25,750 nt of DNA from a virus: IMG/VR virus record IMGVR_UViG_3300017962_000100, positions 1-25,750 of that record, one strand, 5' to 3'. The notes under the pieces were generated by a model that had not been told where the DNA came from, ran no database searches, and saw nothing but the letters and a program-made list of their open reading frames with translations. Positions 10,501-18,123 of the stretch are shown one piece after another; position 1 is the stretch's first letter, and each line of letters opens with the position of its first letter. Made by a program: the position numbers and the translations under genes.

Positions 10501-13500
10501 AGATGTTGATAAACCTATCAATAACGAAATTCTAAACGAAACAGGATTGCACACAATAGGATATCAGAATAGAGAGAATCTAAAAAATCTTGAAATTTTA
10601 GATGAAAACCAAACCAAATTTTATCAAGGCTTTATTAGACAAAAAGGCACAGAAAACAGCATTGACAAACTGCTAAGAAGTGATGTTATCAGTGATAGAC
10701 AAGACATTAACTTGTACGAATATTATGCTTTTAAGATTGCAGAATTTGGCGGCTCTGGTGTTAATCAGTCAATTGAGTTCAAACTAGATTCAACTAAAAT
10801 CAAAAATAATCCACAGTTGATTTCATTCTTACCAACATCAGATTCAGTTGTAACAACAGATGTAGAAACTGATAATATTATTACCATTGATGTTGATGAT
10901 ACCGAAAACTGGATTAAAAAGCCAGACGGCGACAAAACAACAACTGATTTATTTTCCGTTAGATCAGAAAAATTTGAAATGCCAACAGCGGGTTATGTGC
11001 ATGTCAAAGACACAACTTATCAAGTGTTTGACAAGAGCAATTTAAATCTGCACTACCAAACAAATGCCAACAGTAATATACAATTAGGATCAACATACTG
11101 GATTGCGTATGACAACAACAGAGACTGGAATGTGTATAGACTCTCTAACTTGTCGCAATCAATTGACGGAATAGTATCAGCAGATCCATTAACAGTAACC
11201 GTTGATGATTCAACTGGTAACTTGATTAGCAACGTTGGCGAAACTGTAGATGTGGTTATTCCAAAACACACTGATTCAAACAGCAATGTTGTACTTGATA
11301 TGGTGCACGGGTCTAAAACACTAACACTGGTAGAATCAGATCAAACAATATCAAAAACATTCGCACTAACTGACCTGTTAGGTTCTGGAGCAGATGTTAC
11401 AGCATCAGGCACAGCAGATCAAGTACAGAAATTTATAGTCAAATCTGGTGGTACAGGATATTCAGCAGGTGACACTGTAACTGTTGCAGGTTCTGGAGGA
11501 TCAAGTGCTGTTGGTAATGTAGCCACTGTTGATGCCAACACTGGTGCTATCACAAGCATAACATTATCTTCCGGAGGTGCAGGTTTTTATGCTGAACCAA
11601 CAGATATATCAATACTAACAGGCAATACTGCTTCGGCGGGTGCAAATGCAGTTATTAGATTAAAAGGCAACAACCCAACTTATTACGCAGTTGGTACATT
11701 GGCAGATACCAACACATTTGTAAACGGAGAAACTGTAACTGACAATCTTGGTAACACTGCTACACTACTTAATACATTTACTGGTGCAGGAATTACTCAC
11801 TTGTTATTAACTAATGAATCAGGATCATCATTTGGCACAGCAACATACATTGCAGGTGCAACAGCAAATCTTTCAACAATTTCAAACGTAACAACACTAC
11901 CAAGTGCAAATATTTCTGATACAGATTATGATGATTTTGATAAGACTTTTGGTGGATTGCTGTCACTACAAGTCAATGCAGGAGGTTCAGGATATATCAA
12001 TCCAAATGTAGAATTTAACGACACTGCAAATTCAAATGTTGCCGGCGAAGTAATCACTGCAAACGGTTCAGTCACAAGTGCTTATATAACAGATCCAGGA
12101 TACGGGTTCCAACAAGTGCTTGGCACAGAAGCAACACTGGCCGTAGAAGTGCTCGACAGAGTTGACAGTGCAAATGCAGTCACACTTGATTTTGATGACA
12201 AACTGATCAAGTGTTCAACTATCAGCAACATTGCAGTCACAGTAAACAATGAGTTTGATACAACCAACAACGGTAGTGCTAGAATCAATGTCACTGACAG
12301 TGCCAATATTACCTTTGCTTCCAACATAGATTTAACTGCAAACACAGTTACTACAGCTCTGTCAAATAACTTAACAGACAGATCAACATCAAATGTACAA
12401 CTAGAATTTTATTTAGATGCTGGCACATCTGCTTCAGAAGGAAATGTCACAGTATCTTTGAATTACAAAAAAATAACTTATAGTGTTGCTGATACTACAG
12501 GTAACTCTGCTACAGCAAACACAGTAGTTGACAGTTATTTCAACAGCAGTTCACATCCTTTGTATTTCTATAAAGATGTAAGATTAGCTTCAAGAAACAA
12601 TGGCATAGATCAAAGCAATGTAGGATCAAATCTGTCCGCCACAGTCAATGATTTTGTGTCTAATGTGTGTTCAGACATTACATTTATTGAAGGTGATAAA
12701 ATTTGGTTAGACAATGGTGGCAATAACAACTGGTATACATTAACAATGACATCTAATGCTAGTGTTAAAACTGCATATGACAATCTGGCAACAAATGCCA
12801 ATATAGAAACAAGTATAACCGTTGGCAGTGACTATTGGATTATCCATTCAGATGTCAATTACGATTCGATTGAATCTTCTGTGTTTGAATCAACAGCAAG
12901 AACAAACAAAAACAAATCACAGATTAACTCAAACTTATTTTACAGATCAAAAGTGGTTGATGTTGAAAACAGATCAAGACAAACTGATTTTGAAATTTGG
13001 GATCCTATTAAAAGATTATTTCCAGGTGAAGCAGAAAGAGAAATAAAATTTATCAGCTCAGTTGACCCAGCAGTTTATACTAACTCTTCAGACCCAAATA
13101 GAGATGTTGATGTCACAGCTTGGGGTCAAGAAAATGTAGGCAGAGTATGGTGGAACACATCAACTGTCAAATACCTTGAATATGAAAATTACAACTTAGA
13201 TTACAAACAACAGTATTGGGGTAAAACATTCCCAGGTTCAACATTTGGTGTTTACGAATGGACTGAAAGTACACAAACACCTGAAAAGTATACTGGTTCT
13301 GGTACACCTATCAACAACACAGACTACAGCACAGTTTCAACTACCAACAAACAAAATATCACAACTGTAAAATACTATTTTTGGGTCAAAAACAGTGATA
13401 TAGTTCCTAATGTAAATTGGAGATCACTGACAACAACAGCCATAGCAAGACTACTTAAAAATCCAACTTCATATGGTGTTGATTGGTATGCTCCGGTAGA

Positions 13501-16321
13501 CACTAATAGTTTATTGGTAGCAAACTCAAGTCGTTACATTGGTGATCAATCTAATTTTAGATTAAACTACAAAACCAAAGACGTAGATATTCCAACAAAC
13601 TCGCAATGGTTAATGATCAAACAAAATGATCCTAACAAAAAAGTCGATGAAAGAATATGGAACAAGTTCACAGACAGTTTAAGTGGTCAAAACAGTCAAG
13701 GATTGGCTGTGCCTGATGTTTCTAATCTAAGTGAATTAAATCGTTATGGTAACAGTCTAAGACCTAGACAGTCTTGGTTTAAAGATGTGCTTGAAGCACG
13801 TAAAAACTTTGTTTATACTGCAAACAAGATACTTGCTAATATTAATTTAGATGTTGATTTGCCTGAATGGCAACAAACTGTAAGCACCGAATTAAGTTTT
13901 AATAAAATTGATTATTTTGCTTCTGGCTATAACAGTTCAATTGTGATTGACAGAGAAGTTGATACTTACAACGACATGCTGAGTGCTACATTAACACCAG
14001 GTGAAGTAATCAAAGTTGATCTAGATTACAACAACAAGTGGGCCATTTACATCTATGGTAATAGACAACAGATACTTGGTACTGATGTTGCTACCTCTGG
14101 CAATGAACTAGTAAGAATAGCAAACCAAACAGCAACAGTCGAACTAAATTCAACTTTTTACACCAGCACAGATTCAAATGTACAAGCTGAAATTAGAGAA
14201 ATAATGTCTACTATGTACAGCTATATTTTTGCAGGTAGTAGAAATGTGTATCTTAACACACTGCTGTTTAGTGGTATCAATACTGTGTTTTCACAACACA
14301 ATGAAATTGATTGGCTAATTAAAACCACATATTTTGATGTGGTACAAGAAGATCAAAGTTTATCACAACTGGTAAGTTATCAACCAGATACATTTACCTA
14401 TCTAAAAGATTATATAAACGAAGCAAAACCATATCACAGTAAACTGATTAATTACTTGAGCAAAAAGACTACACCGGTTGAATACGCAAATACTTCTGTA
14501 GTTGATACCTTGTCGTTTGCTCAAACATTGGTTTTTGATAGAACTACTAAAGATATAGAATTACTTTCTAACACTGCGGCCACAGATGCTGATCAATTGT
14601 TGGAATTAAAAAATAAATCTCAATTGACATATCCACCCGACAACAGTGCTATTGAAAGAATTGGAAAATATTTCTATGCAGATGAATTAAATGCATTAGA
14701 TACTTCAAACACATCTGCTGTTGAGAGTTTTATGAGTATGTTAAGAGATAAAATTGCACCATTTAGAGATGCAGACTTTGATGCTAACACATTTGTAACT
14801 ACCGGTAACCCAGAATGGTATCAGTCACTGTTACAATCAACTAACTCATGGCAAGCAAATGTAAACTACACACCAAACGTAGAAATTGACAGTAACTCGT
14901 TGATTACCACAAACACTATGATCAACTACAGCAACACTGATCATTTCAATTCATGGAGTGCAAGTGCAAATTACAATGTTGGTGACATTGCCAAACACGA
15001 AGGCCTAGTTTACAAATGTAATGTCAAACACAACTCGGCAATTGATCAAAGTGCAGTACTAAAAATTTCATCAATAATAAACGGTAGTCCAACTATTATC
15101 ACAACTGATCAACCACATGGCTTAACAAACGAATCTGTTGTGACAATTGCCGGTGCAGATGGAAACGGTATCAGTGGTATTGACGGAGATTATTATGCAT
15201 TGGTTCAAGATCAAAAAAGTTTTGCTTTGTATACATGGCAAGGCTATGTAGACAAATCATATTCTGAAAATGACACATCTACTTCAGCATATTCAACATA
15301 TCCGTTAGCGGCATTTGACAGTTCTTCTTTAGGATCGTATACCGGAACAACTGCAACAGTACAAGGTGCAGAAGCCTTTGATTTTTCAAAATGGGATCTT
15401 GTACAAGACTTTGTGTATTTGGCTGTTGAAGATCATACATCAAATAATTTTGCCACAGATTACAGTGATGGTAAATGGCAATTGATAACAACTCAATTAG
15501 ACAGTGCTGGTTTTGTAAGACCACAGCACGAAAATTATCCAGAAGAATTTATTCCAACTGTGGCCAAAGAAACACTGATGATTACTGTGGTCACTTATGA
15601 AAATACTGCTACTGATCTAGATGATATTGACAGTGACAGTGTTACCGATGAGCAACACGGGTATGGTGATCAGTATGCATTTAGAATTTTTTACAGCAAT
15701 GACAGTAAAACTCAATACAAAAGATTACCAATGGTATGTCAAACTGAACTTACTGCTCCGGTAACTAATCAATCAAAAGAAATTAGAGTAGCAAATGCAG
15801 ATGTACTGTACGACAGTGTTGCAGTGCTTGATCCAGATGACTCAAACACAGTTATTGGCAATATTGATGCTGTTCTTACAGGGTCAGTTTCAGATTCAAA
15901 TCCAGGATATATCTGGATTGATCAAGAGCTTATTGAATATCGTGAAGTTGATGGTAACACACTTAAAAAGATTCGAAGAGGTGTACTAGGCACAAGTATA
16001 CAAAATCACAGTATTAGCACTGTTATACATTCTGCAAGTTCGCAACATGATATTCCAAATGCTAAAGAATCGGCAATCTGGAGTGCATACGACTCGCTGG
16101 GCACTACCTTGATTGACAAAACTGTTCAGTCTGTTTGGGATTCATCATTGTTTGCTTTTGATGACGGACCGTGGGACAAAGCCACAAGAGATCCGTCAGA
16201 ACAAGCAGAATTTATCAGAGCAGGCGGAATTAGTGCATTTAACTTATACAACACAACATACGTAGAGCCCGGTTATGTAGAAAATCAAGCCGGTACGGGA
16301 GGATATTTTAATGAAGAGTAA
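4505..16321 (+). CDS. Giant baseplate/tail structural protein (marine T4-like type, position of gp7/gp8)
   Basis: This 3938-aa open frame follows gp6 directly (TAATG overlap, GGAGGT at 4494-4499), where T4 has gp7 and gp8. I recognise its blocks from large structural proteins of marine T4-like phages. They are FLPEVFQTEK (41-50) with YQLEPGIVL and a YYSF...FVNY..YYWY stretch to about 170; a W-rich block near 1360-1440 with PGHWRGIF and PHTHPWEMLGF; EAKPYHSK near 3306-3313; and YIWIDQELIEYREVDG followed by IRRGVLGT near 3802-3835. Between them lie PWD/GWD motifs (about 393-620), a cupredoxin-like motif (775-890) and Gly-rich GGTGY/GGSGY segments (2309-2539). No signal peptide or membrane segment stands out. 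It probably forms the outer baseplate wedge and may take over roles of T4 gp7, gp8 and more, since no separate gp8-gp11 appears before the fibre genes. The frame is intact throughout with uniform base use. Confidence 0.85.
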   Translation: MSYHDNNDIESNVELSNVQVSNANVESNSGIVSTDSTALSFLPEVFQTEKLKNFFDGTVEQVLRKPNDEKTTEYIGRKTDVYFDSSKDNYKIEKTKNRQNYQLEPGIVLKDNDSGETTNAIFYNEILDHIDHENGIVSNQNRLFNQKYYSFSPPIDYDKFVNYDNYYWYPSQDLNVPSIVVDGTTENFTANNSQTTFTLESAITETIIQKFVETDKNNSLSDTANIVFNLSNYFNSDTDIVKLDGSVFTSYTANNTNKTITFSTGDIDSNSIVEVFYITDVIKVNGITVDYDNYTALGKTLVLSTASSANDVVEISHNVRPDLILGNKEYVSPNNIKFSSGMLIKFNDAYLIDIQGQYQSQKFFVEGVNSASGIEFVELSTEPELFLADELLPWDSADSIGLADENGGWDSARWSSVSDITNPDYITIERGSRDNNPWSRTNGWIHKDNLTNYRTLQQTVNVFHPWDAVTDDIRGFDTGFWDVTTDTQETTFQLDNSRKGRRPIIEFEKNIKLYNYGTQHAVTVDVLADDDTVDDINGSSTYTVDGINIEDDMLILFRNSDFETTLVPWSGDAYPWDHDSDANVATGGPTGGDQGWDITGADFDVSSSVWQVTGHSTGNIQLVKYNNIATDFNISDGSKITVRLGTTYQGKEYYWDGFSWIESQAKDSINSAPLFDIYNNAGELISDGSPEAGNKIFGYEVGTGSNDPYLKFPLTYENYNTVGDIKFKNHLADANSTHGHLNYKKYIYKNKLQDTFYYTVIVHPSKRNTGNKYFIDNIEQQNLVFIKGNKYVLDLSDSSFSATGFSGLNHQFALSETPDGRWNSGTRYDTNVKYFIDDVQVLPADFYNSFASAEKRRIEFLPDQETPDQLYYYCVHHENMGGEIRTVENNISSLVDATVIEYQNEWVLKKEKSYQKVIQEFIVDSESNKNTFVLDATIAGDAVAKVYVNNKQLEYKVDYTISKNQIINTTNNISEGSHVLVKWQTLENKQLKSAYYEIPKNLSNNPQNKSVISYSFSDYLSHFYSTISNQSNLVGLASENNSYRDTQKDISQGDVILQHTAPLMKAGVHVNSLSRDLIKSIKLAQTDYTKFKNQFVTKAQSIIDSSDTSVLTDSELVDTILKEMNANKKATSKWSHSLMLAYGDTKQTQSITIDSTNKTWNTFSQGLPQVFVQDAQGFHQQSGEPGLEIDFRFDPATEKQTKSLYIYQNNKQLLMNHDYILDNSNSTTSIVFIADIRPDIGDVIRIEYFADKQPAWIPATPAKLGMTGLYKPEQTVDNGHAETTFYFIQGHDGSLTLNYGNDIDRALLELEKRIYNDCENKFIDPDYVPALSYQTLVSNYFNKKDYSYKDYTNIIRSQMHSWFVFNKVDWELNDSTNNNWRAWNWSSVANLEGDRTPGHWRGIFKKFYGTEKPHTHPWEMLGFTTKPLWWDRNYSWTSFTKRQKLINDIENGIIIAGERENLSDLSYTDKNNPYRHENFSSFVPVDISGNVLNPWAIGLCNKLPQGTNTELSWRIGDLSPAELAFYRNSAYPFALVSTIALMKPAEFFELFFDTLNSATATINKNNVYDKNTNLRQSNNVKVHRELDNSSVVVGTGYQQYISENIINNSSNVEINYGNIIRNSVPQLIHKQSAFIDFGSYKAQAESYSPTAQRTSVFIPTDDIDHLTHVSTPIQGSSYSAVVIEKTIHGYRVSGYDIGKNYFESTVSDINGLSVSVNIGGTPINIPSYTPNQTVAVDSFVRYEGAVYKATQPHVTGDIFEPKYYQSVKNIPITGGASATYYKQIKNNKVAKIEYGTEFKTIQEVFDFLVNYGRKLESDGWIFDEYLKEQNETSNWLYAAKEFLFWSLGSWSNGSLLTLSPSANRIKFKPKSGVVSSVEDVVGNTYSILDKNGAPVPAEDTQILRDGSQITIRHYNKTPLYFVNLYARELEHITVFNNTTTFGDKIFDPILAVRQPRLKQTLLRTKDWYGKYEANGFIIDSNAGIISNFETSTRDMTRYLDVDKPINNEILNETGLHTIGYQNRENLKNLEILDENQTKFYQGFIRQKGTENSIDKLLRSDVISDRQDINLYEYYAFKIAEFGGSGVNQSIEFKLDSTKIKNNPQLISFLPTSDSVVTTDVETDNIITIDVDDTENWIKKPDGDKTTTDLFSVRSEKFEMPTAGYVHVKDTTYQVFDKSNLNLHYQTNANSNIQLGSTYWIAYDNNRDWNVYRLSNLSQSIDGIVSADPLTVTVDDSTGNLISNVGETVDVVIPKHTDSNSNVVLDMVHGSKTLTLVESDQTISKTFALTDLLGSGADVTASGTADQVQKFIVKSGGTGYSAGDTVTVAGSGGSSAVGNVATVDANTGAITSITLSSGGAGFYAEPTDISILTGNTASAGANAVIRLKGNNPTYYAVGTLADTNTFVNGETVTDNLGNTATLLNTFTGAGITHLLLTNESGSSFGTATYIAGATANLSTISNVTTLPSANISDTDYDDFDKTFGGLLSLQVNAGGSGYINPNVEFNDTANSNVAGEVITANGSVTSAYITDPGYGFQQVLGTEATLAVEVLDRVDSANAVTLDFDDKLIKCSTISNIAVTVNNEFDTTNNGSARINVTDSANITFASNIDLTANTVTTALSNNLTDRSTSNVQLEFYLDAGTSASEGNVTVSLNYKKITYSVADTTGNSATANTVVDSYFNSSSHPLYFYKDVRLASRNNGIDQSNVGSNLSATVNDFVSNVCSDITFIEGDKIWLDNGGNNNWYTLTMTSNASVKTAYDNLATNANIETSITVGSDYWIIHSDVNYDSIESSVFESTARTNKNKSQINSNLFYRSKVVDVENRSRQTDFEIWDPIKRLFPGEAEREIKFISSVDPAVYTNSSDPNRDVDVTAWGQENVGRVWWNTSTVKYLEYENYNLDYKQQYWGKTFPGSTFGVYEWTESTQTPEKYTGSGTPINNTDYSTVSTTNKQNITTVKYYFWVKNSDIVPNVNWRSLTTTAIARLLKNPTSYGVDWYAPVDTNSLLVANSSRYIGDQSNFRLNYKTKDVDIPTNSQWLMIKQNDPNKKVDERIWNKFTDSLSGQNSQGLAVPDVSNLSELNRYGNSLRPRQSWFKDVLEARKNFVYTANKILANINLDVDLPEWQQTVSTELSFNKIDYFASGYNSSIVIDREVDTYNDMLSATLTPGEVIKVDLDYNNKWAIYIYGNRQQILGTDVATSGNELVRIANQTATVELNSTFYTSTDSNVQAEIREIMSTMYSYIFAGSRNVYLNTLLFSGINTVFSQHNEIDWLIKTTYFDVVQEDQSLSQLVSYQPDTFTYLKDYINEAKPYHSKLINYLSKKTTPVEYANTSVVDTLSFAQTLVFDRTTKDIELLSNTAATDADQLLELKNKSQLTYPPDNSAIERIGKYFYADELNALDTSNTSAVESFMSMLRDKIAPFRDADFDANTFVTTGNPEWYQSLLQSTNSWQANVNYTPNVEIDSNSLITTNTMINYSNTDHFNSWSASANYNVGDIAKHEGLVYKCNVKHNSAIDQSAVLKISSIINGSPTIITTDQPHGLTNESVVTIAGADGNGISGIDGDYYALVQDQKSFALYTWQGYVDKSYSENDTSTSAYSTYPLAAFDSSSLGSYTGTTATVQGAEAFDFSKWDLVQDFVYLAVEDHTSNNFATDYSDGKWQLITTQLDSAGFVRPQHENYPEEFIPTVAKETLMITVVTYENTATDLDDIDSDSVTDEQHGYGDQYAFRIFYSNDSKTQYKRLPMVCQTELTAPVTNQSKEIRVANADVLYDSVAVLDPDDSNTVIGNIDAVLTGSVSDSNPGYIWIDQELIEYREVDGNTLKKIRRGVLGTSIQNHSISTVIHSASSQHDIPNAKESAIWSAYDSLGTTLIDKTVQSVWDSSLFAFDDGPWDKATRDPSEQAEFIRAGGISAFNLYNTTYVEPGYVENQAGTGGYFNEE
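6827..7174 (+). other. Cupredoxin-like segment inside the giant baseplate protein
   Basis: About residues 775-890 of the giant protein read like a small beta-sandwich: VFIKGNKYVLDLSDSSF, then NHQF with His810, and YYYCVHHENMGG with Cys874, His877 and Met880. One His upstream plus a C-x2-H-x2-M loop resembles the ligand set of type 1 copper proteins. The Y-Y-Y-C-x2-H-x2-M-G-G ending also recurs, from memory, in tail proteins of marine phages. Copper binding is an inference. Confidence 0.45.
11429..12120 (+). other. Gly-rich GGxGY repeat segment inside the giant baseplate protein
   Basis: Residues 2309-2539 contain degenerate repeats of the form V-x-S/A-G-G-x-G-Y/F: VKSGGTGYSAGDTVTVAG, LSSGGAGFY, VNAGGSGYINP and ITDPGYGF. 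Each is followed by a hydrophilic strand. Such GGSGY units are common in structural proteins of marine T4-like phages. They likely form a beta-rich, surface-exposed module. Confidence 0.5.
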
Positions 16322-16327
16322 TAAATA
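16320..16327 (+). promoter_or_regulatory. Late promoter octamer (AATAAATA) overlapping the giant gene's stop codon
   Basis: AATAAATA begins inside the TAA stop (16319-16321) of the giant gene and lies 26 bases before the start at 16354. AAGGAG at 16339-16344 is a good ribosome site nine bases from that start. AATAAAT and ATTTATT form an inverted repeat around 16320-16335, with only two bases between the arms. Confidence 0.65.
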
Positions 16328-16353
16328 CATTTATTGTAAAGGAGCAAACCACA

Positions 16354-18063
16354 ATGGCAATATCTAATTTAACTATCAGAGCCGCAACAACAGATGTTAA
16401 CAACTTGGTTGCAAACGTTGATAGTAACATAACAATTAAAGGTACTCCTTTATCGCACGAAGAACTAGATTTAAACTTTCTTGAACTAGCAGAAACAATT
16501 CTGTCAACAGCAGATCAAAATCCATTAGAAGCAAATTTAGATGCTAATTCATTCTCAATACTAAATGTTAGCACGTTGTCAGCAAACACAATAACAGGCA
16601 ACTTAACAGGTGATGTTACAGGTGATGTTACAGGTGATGTTACAGGTGATTTAACAGGTAATGTTACAGGTGATGTTACAGGTGACTTAACAGGTGATGT
16701 TACAGGTGATGTTACAGGAACAGTTTCAAGCATTGCAAATCACGATACTGGTGATTTAGCAGAAGGTACAAGACTATATTATACAGATACCAGAGTTAAC
16801 AATGTGATAGCGAACACGTCAATTAATGCATTGTCAGATGTTAATACCTCAGGTGCATCTGCTAATTCAATACTAAAATACGATGGTGCTAATTGGGTAG
16901 TAGGTACCGACACTGATACTGATACCACAGATATCAGTTCAAACTCAATCACAGATTTATCAGATGTTGATACCACAGGAGTTGCTGATGGAAACTTTTT
17001 GATGTATGTTTCAGCAAATGCAAAGTGGGAAGTAACAACTGTGGCAACTGATGTCAGCGCCAATTCAATTGCAGACTTGTCAGATGTTGATACCGCAGGA
17101 ATAACTGCAAATTCAATTTTAAAGTACGATGGCAACAATTGGGTAATAGGCACAGACGACACAGGAACTATTGCGGCCAATAGTATAACAGAAACAGAAA
17201 TTGATACAGCTAATATTAACGTTGGTGTATTTGGCAAAGACGGAACTTATGTTGAATATGGTAATATCATTAACGAATTAGACATGAATCAAAACAATAT
17301 TACTGACGTTGCCAATATTGATGCCAATAATGCTGTTTTTTCAACAGCCAATATTGGCGAGATTAGTGTTGGCACTCTTATATCTAATAATAGTATCACA
17401 GCAAATGCTTTTACAGCCAACGCTGATGTAACTTCAGTAAATATTGAAGCAACAGGAAATTTAAGTGCAAATAATATAACTACATCAACAATTGACGTAA
17501 GAGGCACAATATCAACACCATTAATATCAAACAGTACCATTACAGCTGACTCTGTTACGGTAGAACACATAAATGCAAATGTTGATTTGTCTAACACTTA
17601 TCCTTCTAGAATTTCAACATTTGAAAGATATGTTCCTTCAACTGCTAACACTGGCTCATACTACACATCAATGATAGTGCAAGCCACATCAAATGGTGCG
17701 GTTAGTGATGGTTTTGGTCCAACAGTTGATTTTAAAATAGAAGATTCAACAGGTGCACCAAATGTGAGTTTGGGTTACATTGGTTTTGTTAGATCATCAG
17801 ACAATGACTCAGGTAAATTTGTTATAGAAATAGCAGATTCAGGAACAGTTTCAAATGCATTATCAATTTCACCTGAAGGTAATGTTGGTTTGGGTAGTAG
17901 CACAAATGCAAAACTTGACATGAATAATGGAACACTATTACTAGGCAATCTGTCAAATGCAGACATAGCCAATGTTTCAGCAGTCAACGGCATGATGGTG
18001 TACAACACTGATACTAACAAATTTCAAGGTTATGCAAGTAATACTTGGGTTAATTTGCATTAA
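16354..18063 (+). CDS. Tail-fibre-like virion protein with short tandem repeats
   Basis: This 569-aa protein begins with a segment typical of phage tail proteins (G-x-P-L-S-H-E-E-L-D-L-N-F near residues 32-44). Next comes a run of eleven four-residue units of the T-G-D-V type (residues 81-124). Three longer repeats built on LSDVDTxGxxxNSILKYDG-NW follow (about 160-270). A stretch with many Asn, Ser, Thr and Ala and regular spacing then suggests a beta-helix or fibrous trimer. The end, GMMVYNTDTNKFQGYA with N-T-W-V, is a motif often seen in phage fibre and structural proteins. Its own late promoter (16320-16327) and good ribosome site indicate strong late expression. It is most likely a fibre or fibre-attachment protein on the virion; receptor and exact T4 counterpart cannot be told. 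No chaperone or peptidase S74 domain is visible. Confidence 0.75.
   Translation: MAISNLTIRAATTDVNNLVANVDSNITIKGTPLSHEELDLNFLELAETILSTADQNPLEANLDANSFSILNVSTLSANTITGNLTGDVTGDVTGDVTGDLTGNVTGDVTGDLTGDVTGDVTGTVSSIANHDTGDLAEGTRLYYTDTRVNNVIANTSINALSDVNTSGASANSILKYDGANWVVGTDTDTDTTDISSNSITDLSDVDTTGVADGNFLMYVSANAKWEVTTVATDVSANSIADLSDVDTAGITANSILKYDGNNWVIGTDDTGTIAANSITETEIDTANINVGVFGKDGTYVEYGNIINELDMNQNNITDVANIDANNAVFSTANIGEISVGTLISNNSITANAFTANADVTSVNIEATGNLSANNITTSTIDVRGTISTPLISNSTITADSVTVEHINANVDLSNTYPSRISTFERYVPSTANTGSYYTSMIVQATSNGAVSDGFGPTVDFKIEDSTGAPNVSLGYIGFVRSSDNDSGKFVIEIADSGTVSNALSISPEGNVGLGSSTNAKLDMNNGTLLLGNLSNADIANVSAVNGMMVYNTDTNKFQGYASNTWVNLH
16594..16725 (+). repeat. Eleven tandem 12-bp units encoding TG(D/N/T)(V/L)
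   Basis: The units follow the pattern ACAGGTGATGTT with few changes; units 2-4 and 9-10 are near-perfect copies. They encode T-G-N-L, T-G-D-V three times, T-G-D-L, T-G-N-V, T-G-D-V, T-G-D-L, T-G-D-V twice and T-G-T-V. Every unit is a multiple of three, so gain or loss keeps the frame. Confidence 0.95.
16831..17157 (+). repeat. Three diverged ~40-residue repeats (LSDVDT ... KYDG NW)
   Basis: The repeats start at 16831, 16957 and 17077, spaced 126 and 120 bp. Units 1 and 3 are closest: both hold L-S-D-V, then N-S-I-L-K-Y-D-G and N-W-V followed by G-T-D. Unit 2 keeps LSDVDTTG but has a changed second half (FLMYVSANAKWEV). They are most simply internal duplications in a fibrous protein. Confidence 0.85.
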
Positions 18064-18081
18064 TAAAAAAATAACCCATGT

Positions 18082-18108
18082 TTATGTTGACAATAAATAA
18101 CAACATAA
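18082..18108 (+). repeat. Inverted repeat around the late promoter before 18124
   Basis: TTATGTTG (18082-18089) and CAACATAA (18101-18108) are perfect 8-bp complements separated by 11 bases that hold the AATAAATA octamer. There is no T-run after it, so it is not a classical terminator. It could be a protein-binding dyad or a weak mRNA hairpin. Confidence 0.7.
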
Positions 18109-18116
18109 GGTATAAT
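18087..18116 (+). promoter_or_regulatory. Sigma70-type promoter: TTGACA, 18 bp, TATAAT
   Basis: TTGACA (18087-18092) and TATAAT (18111-18116) both match the bacterial consensus exactly with an 18-bp spacer. Transcription would begin at about 18122-18124, practically on the start codon at 18124, so this promoter would give a leaderless or almost leaderless message. It overlaps the late octamer. Confidence 0.5.
18092..18099 (+). promoter_or_regulatory. Late promoter octamer (AATAAATA) before the 217-aa gene
   Basis: This is the same octamer as before gp25 and before 16354. Start of transcription near 18105 would put the AAGG ribosome site (18107-18110) in the leader, 13 bases from the ATG at 18124, a rather long spacing. 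Confidence 0.6.
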
Positions 18117-18123
18117 GTAAAAA

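Noticed and set aside
12082-12345. Minus-strand 87-aa hydrophobic frame that could look like a small membrane protein
   Set aside because: It is a shadow of the Thr/Asn/Ala-rich coding of the giant gene and lacks a start signal; no support for a real gene.
16515-17237. Minus-strand open frames of 72 and 152 aa opposite the fibre-like gene
   Set aside because: They are mirror frames of the repeat-rich coding sequence (low-complexity V/T/S/P products) with no ribosome sites; the plus-strand gene explains the region.
18082-18108. Inverted repeat as an intrinsic terminator of the fibre-like gene
   Set aside because: The stem is short, AT-rich and has a large loop, and no T-run follows; it rather coincides with promoter elements.
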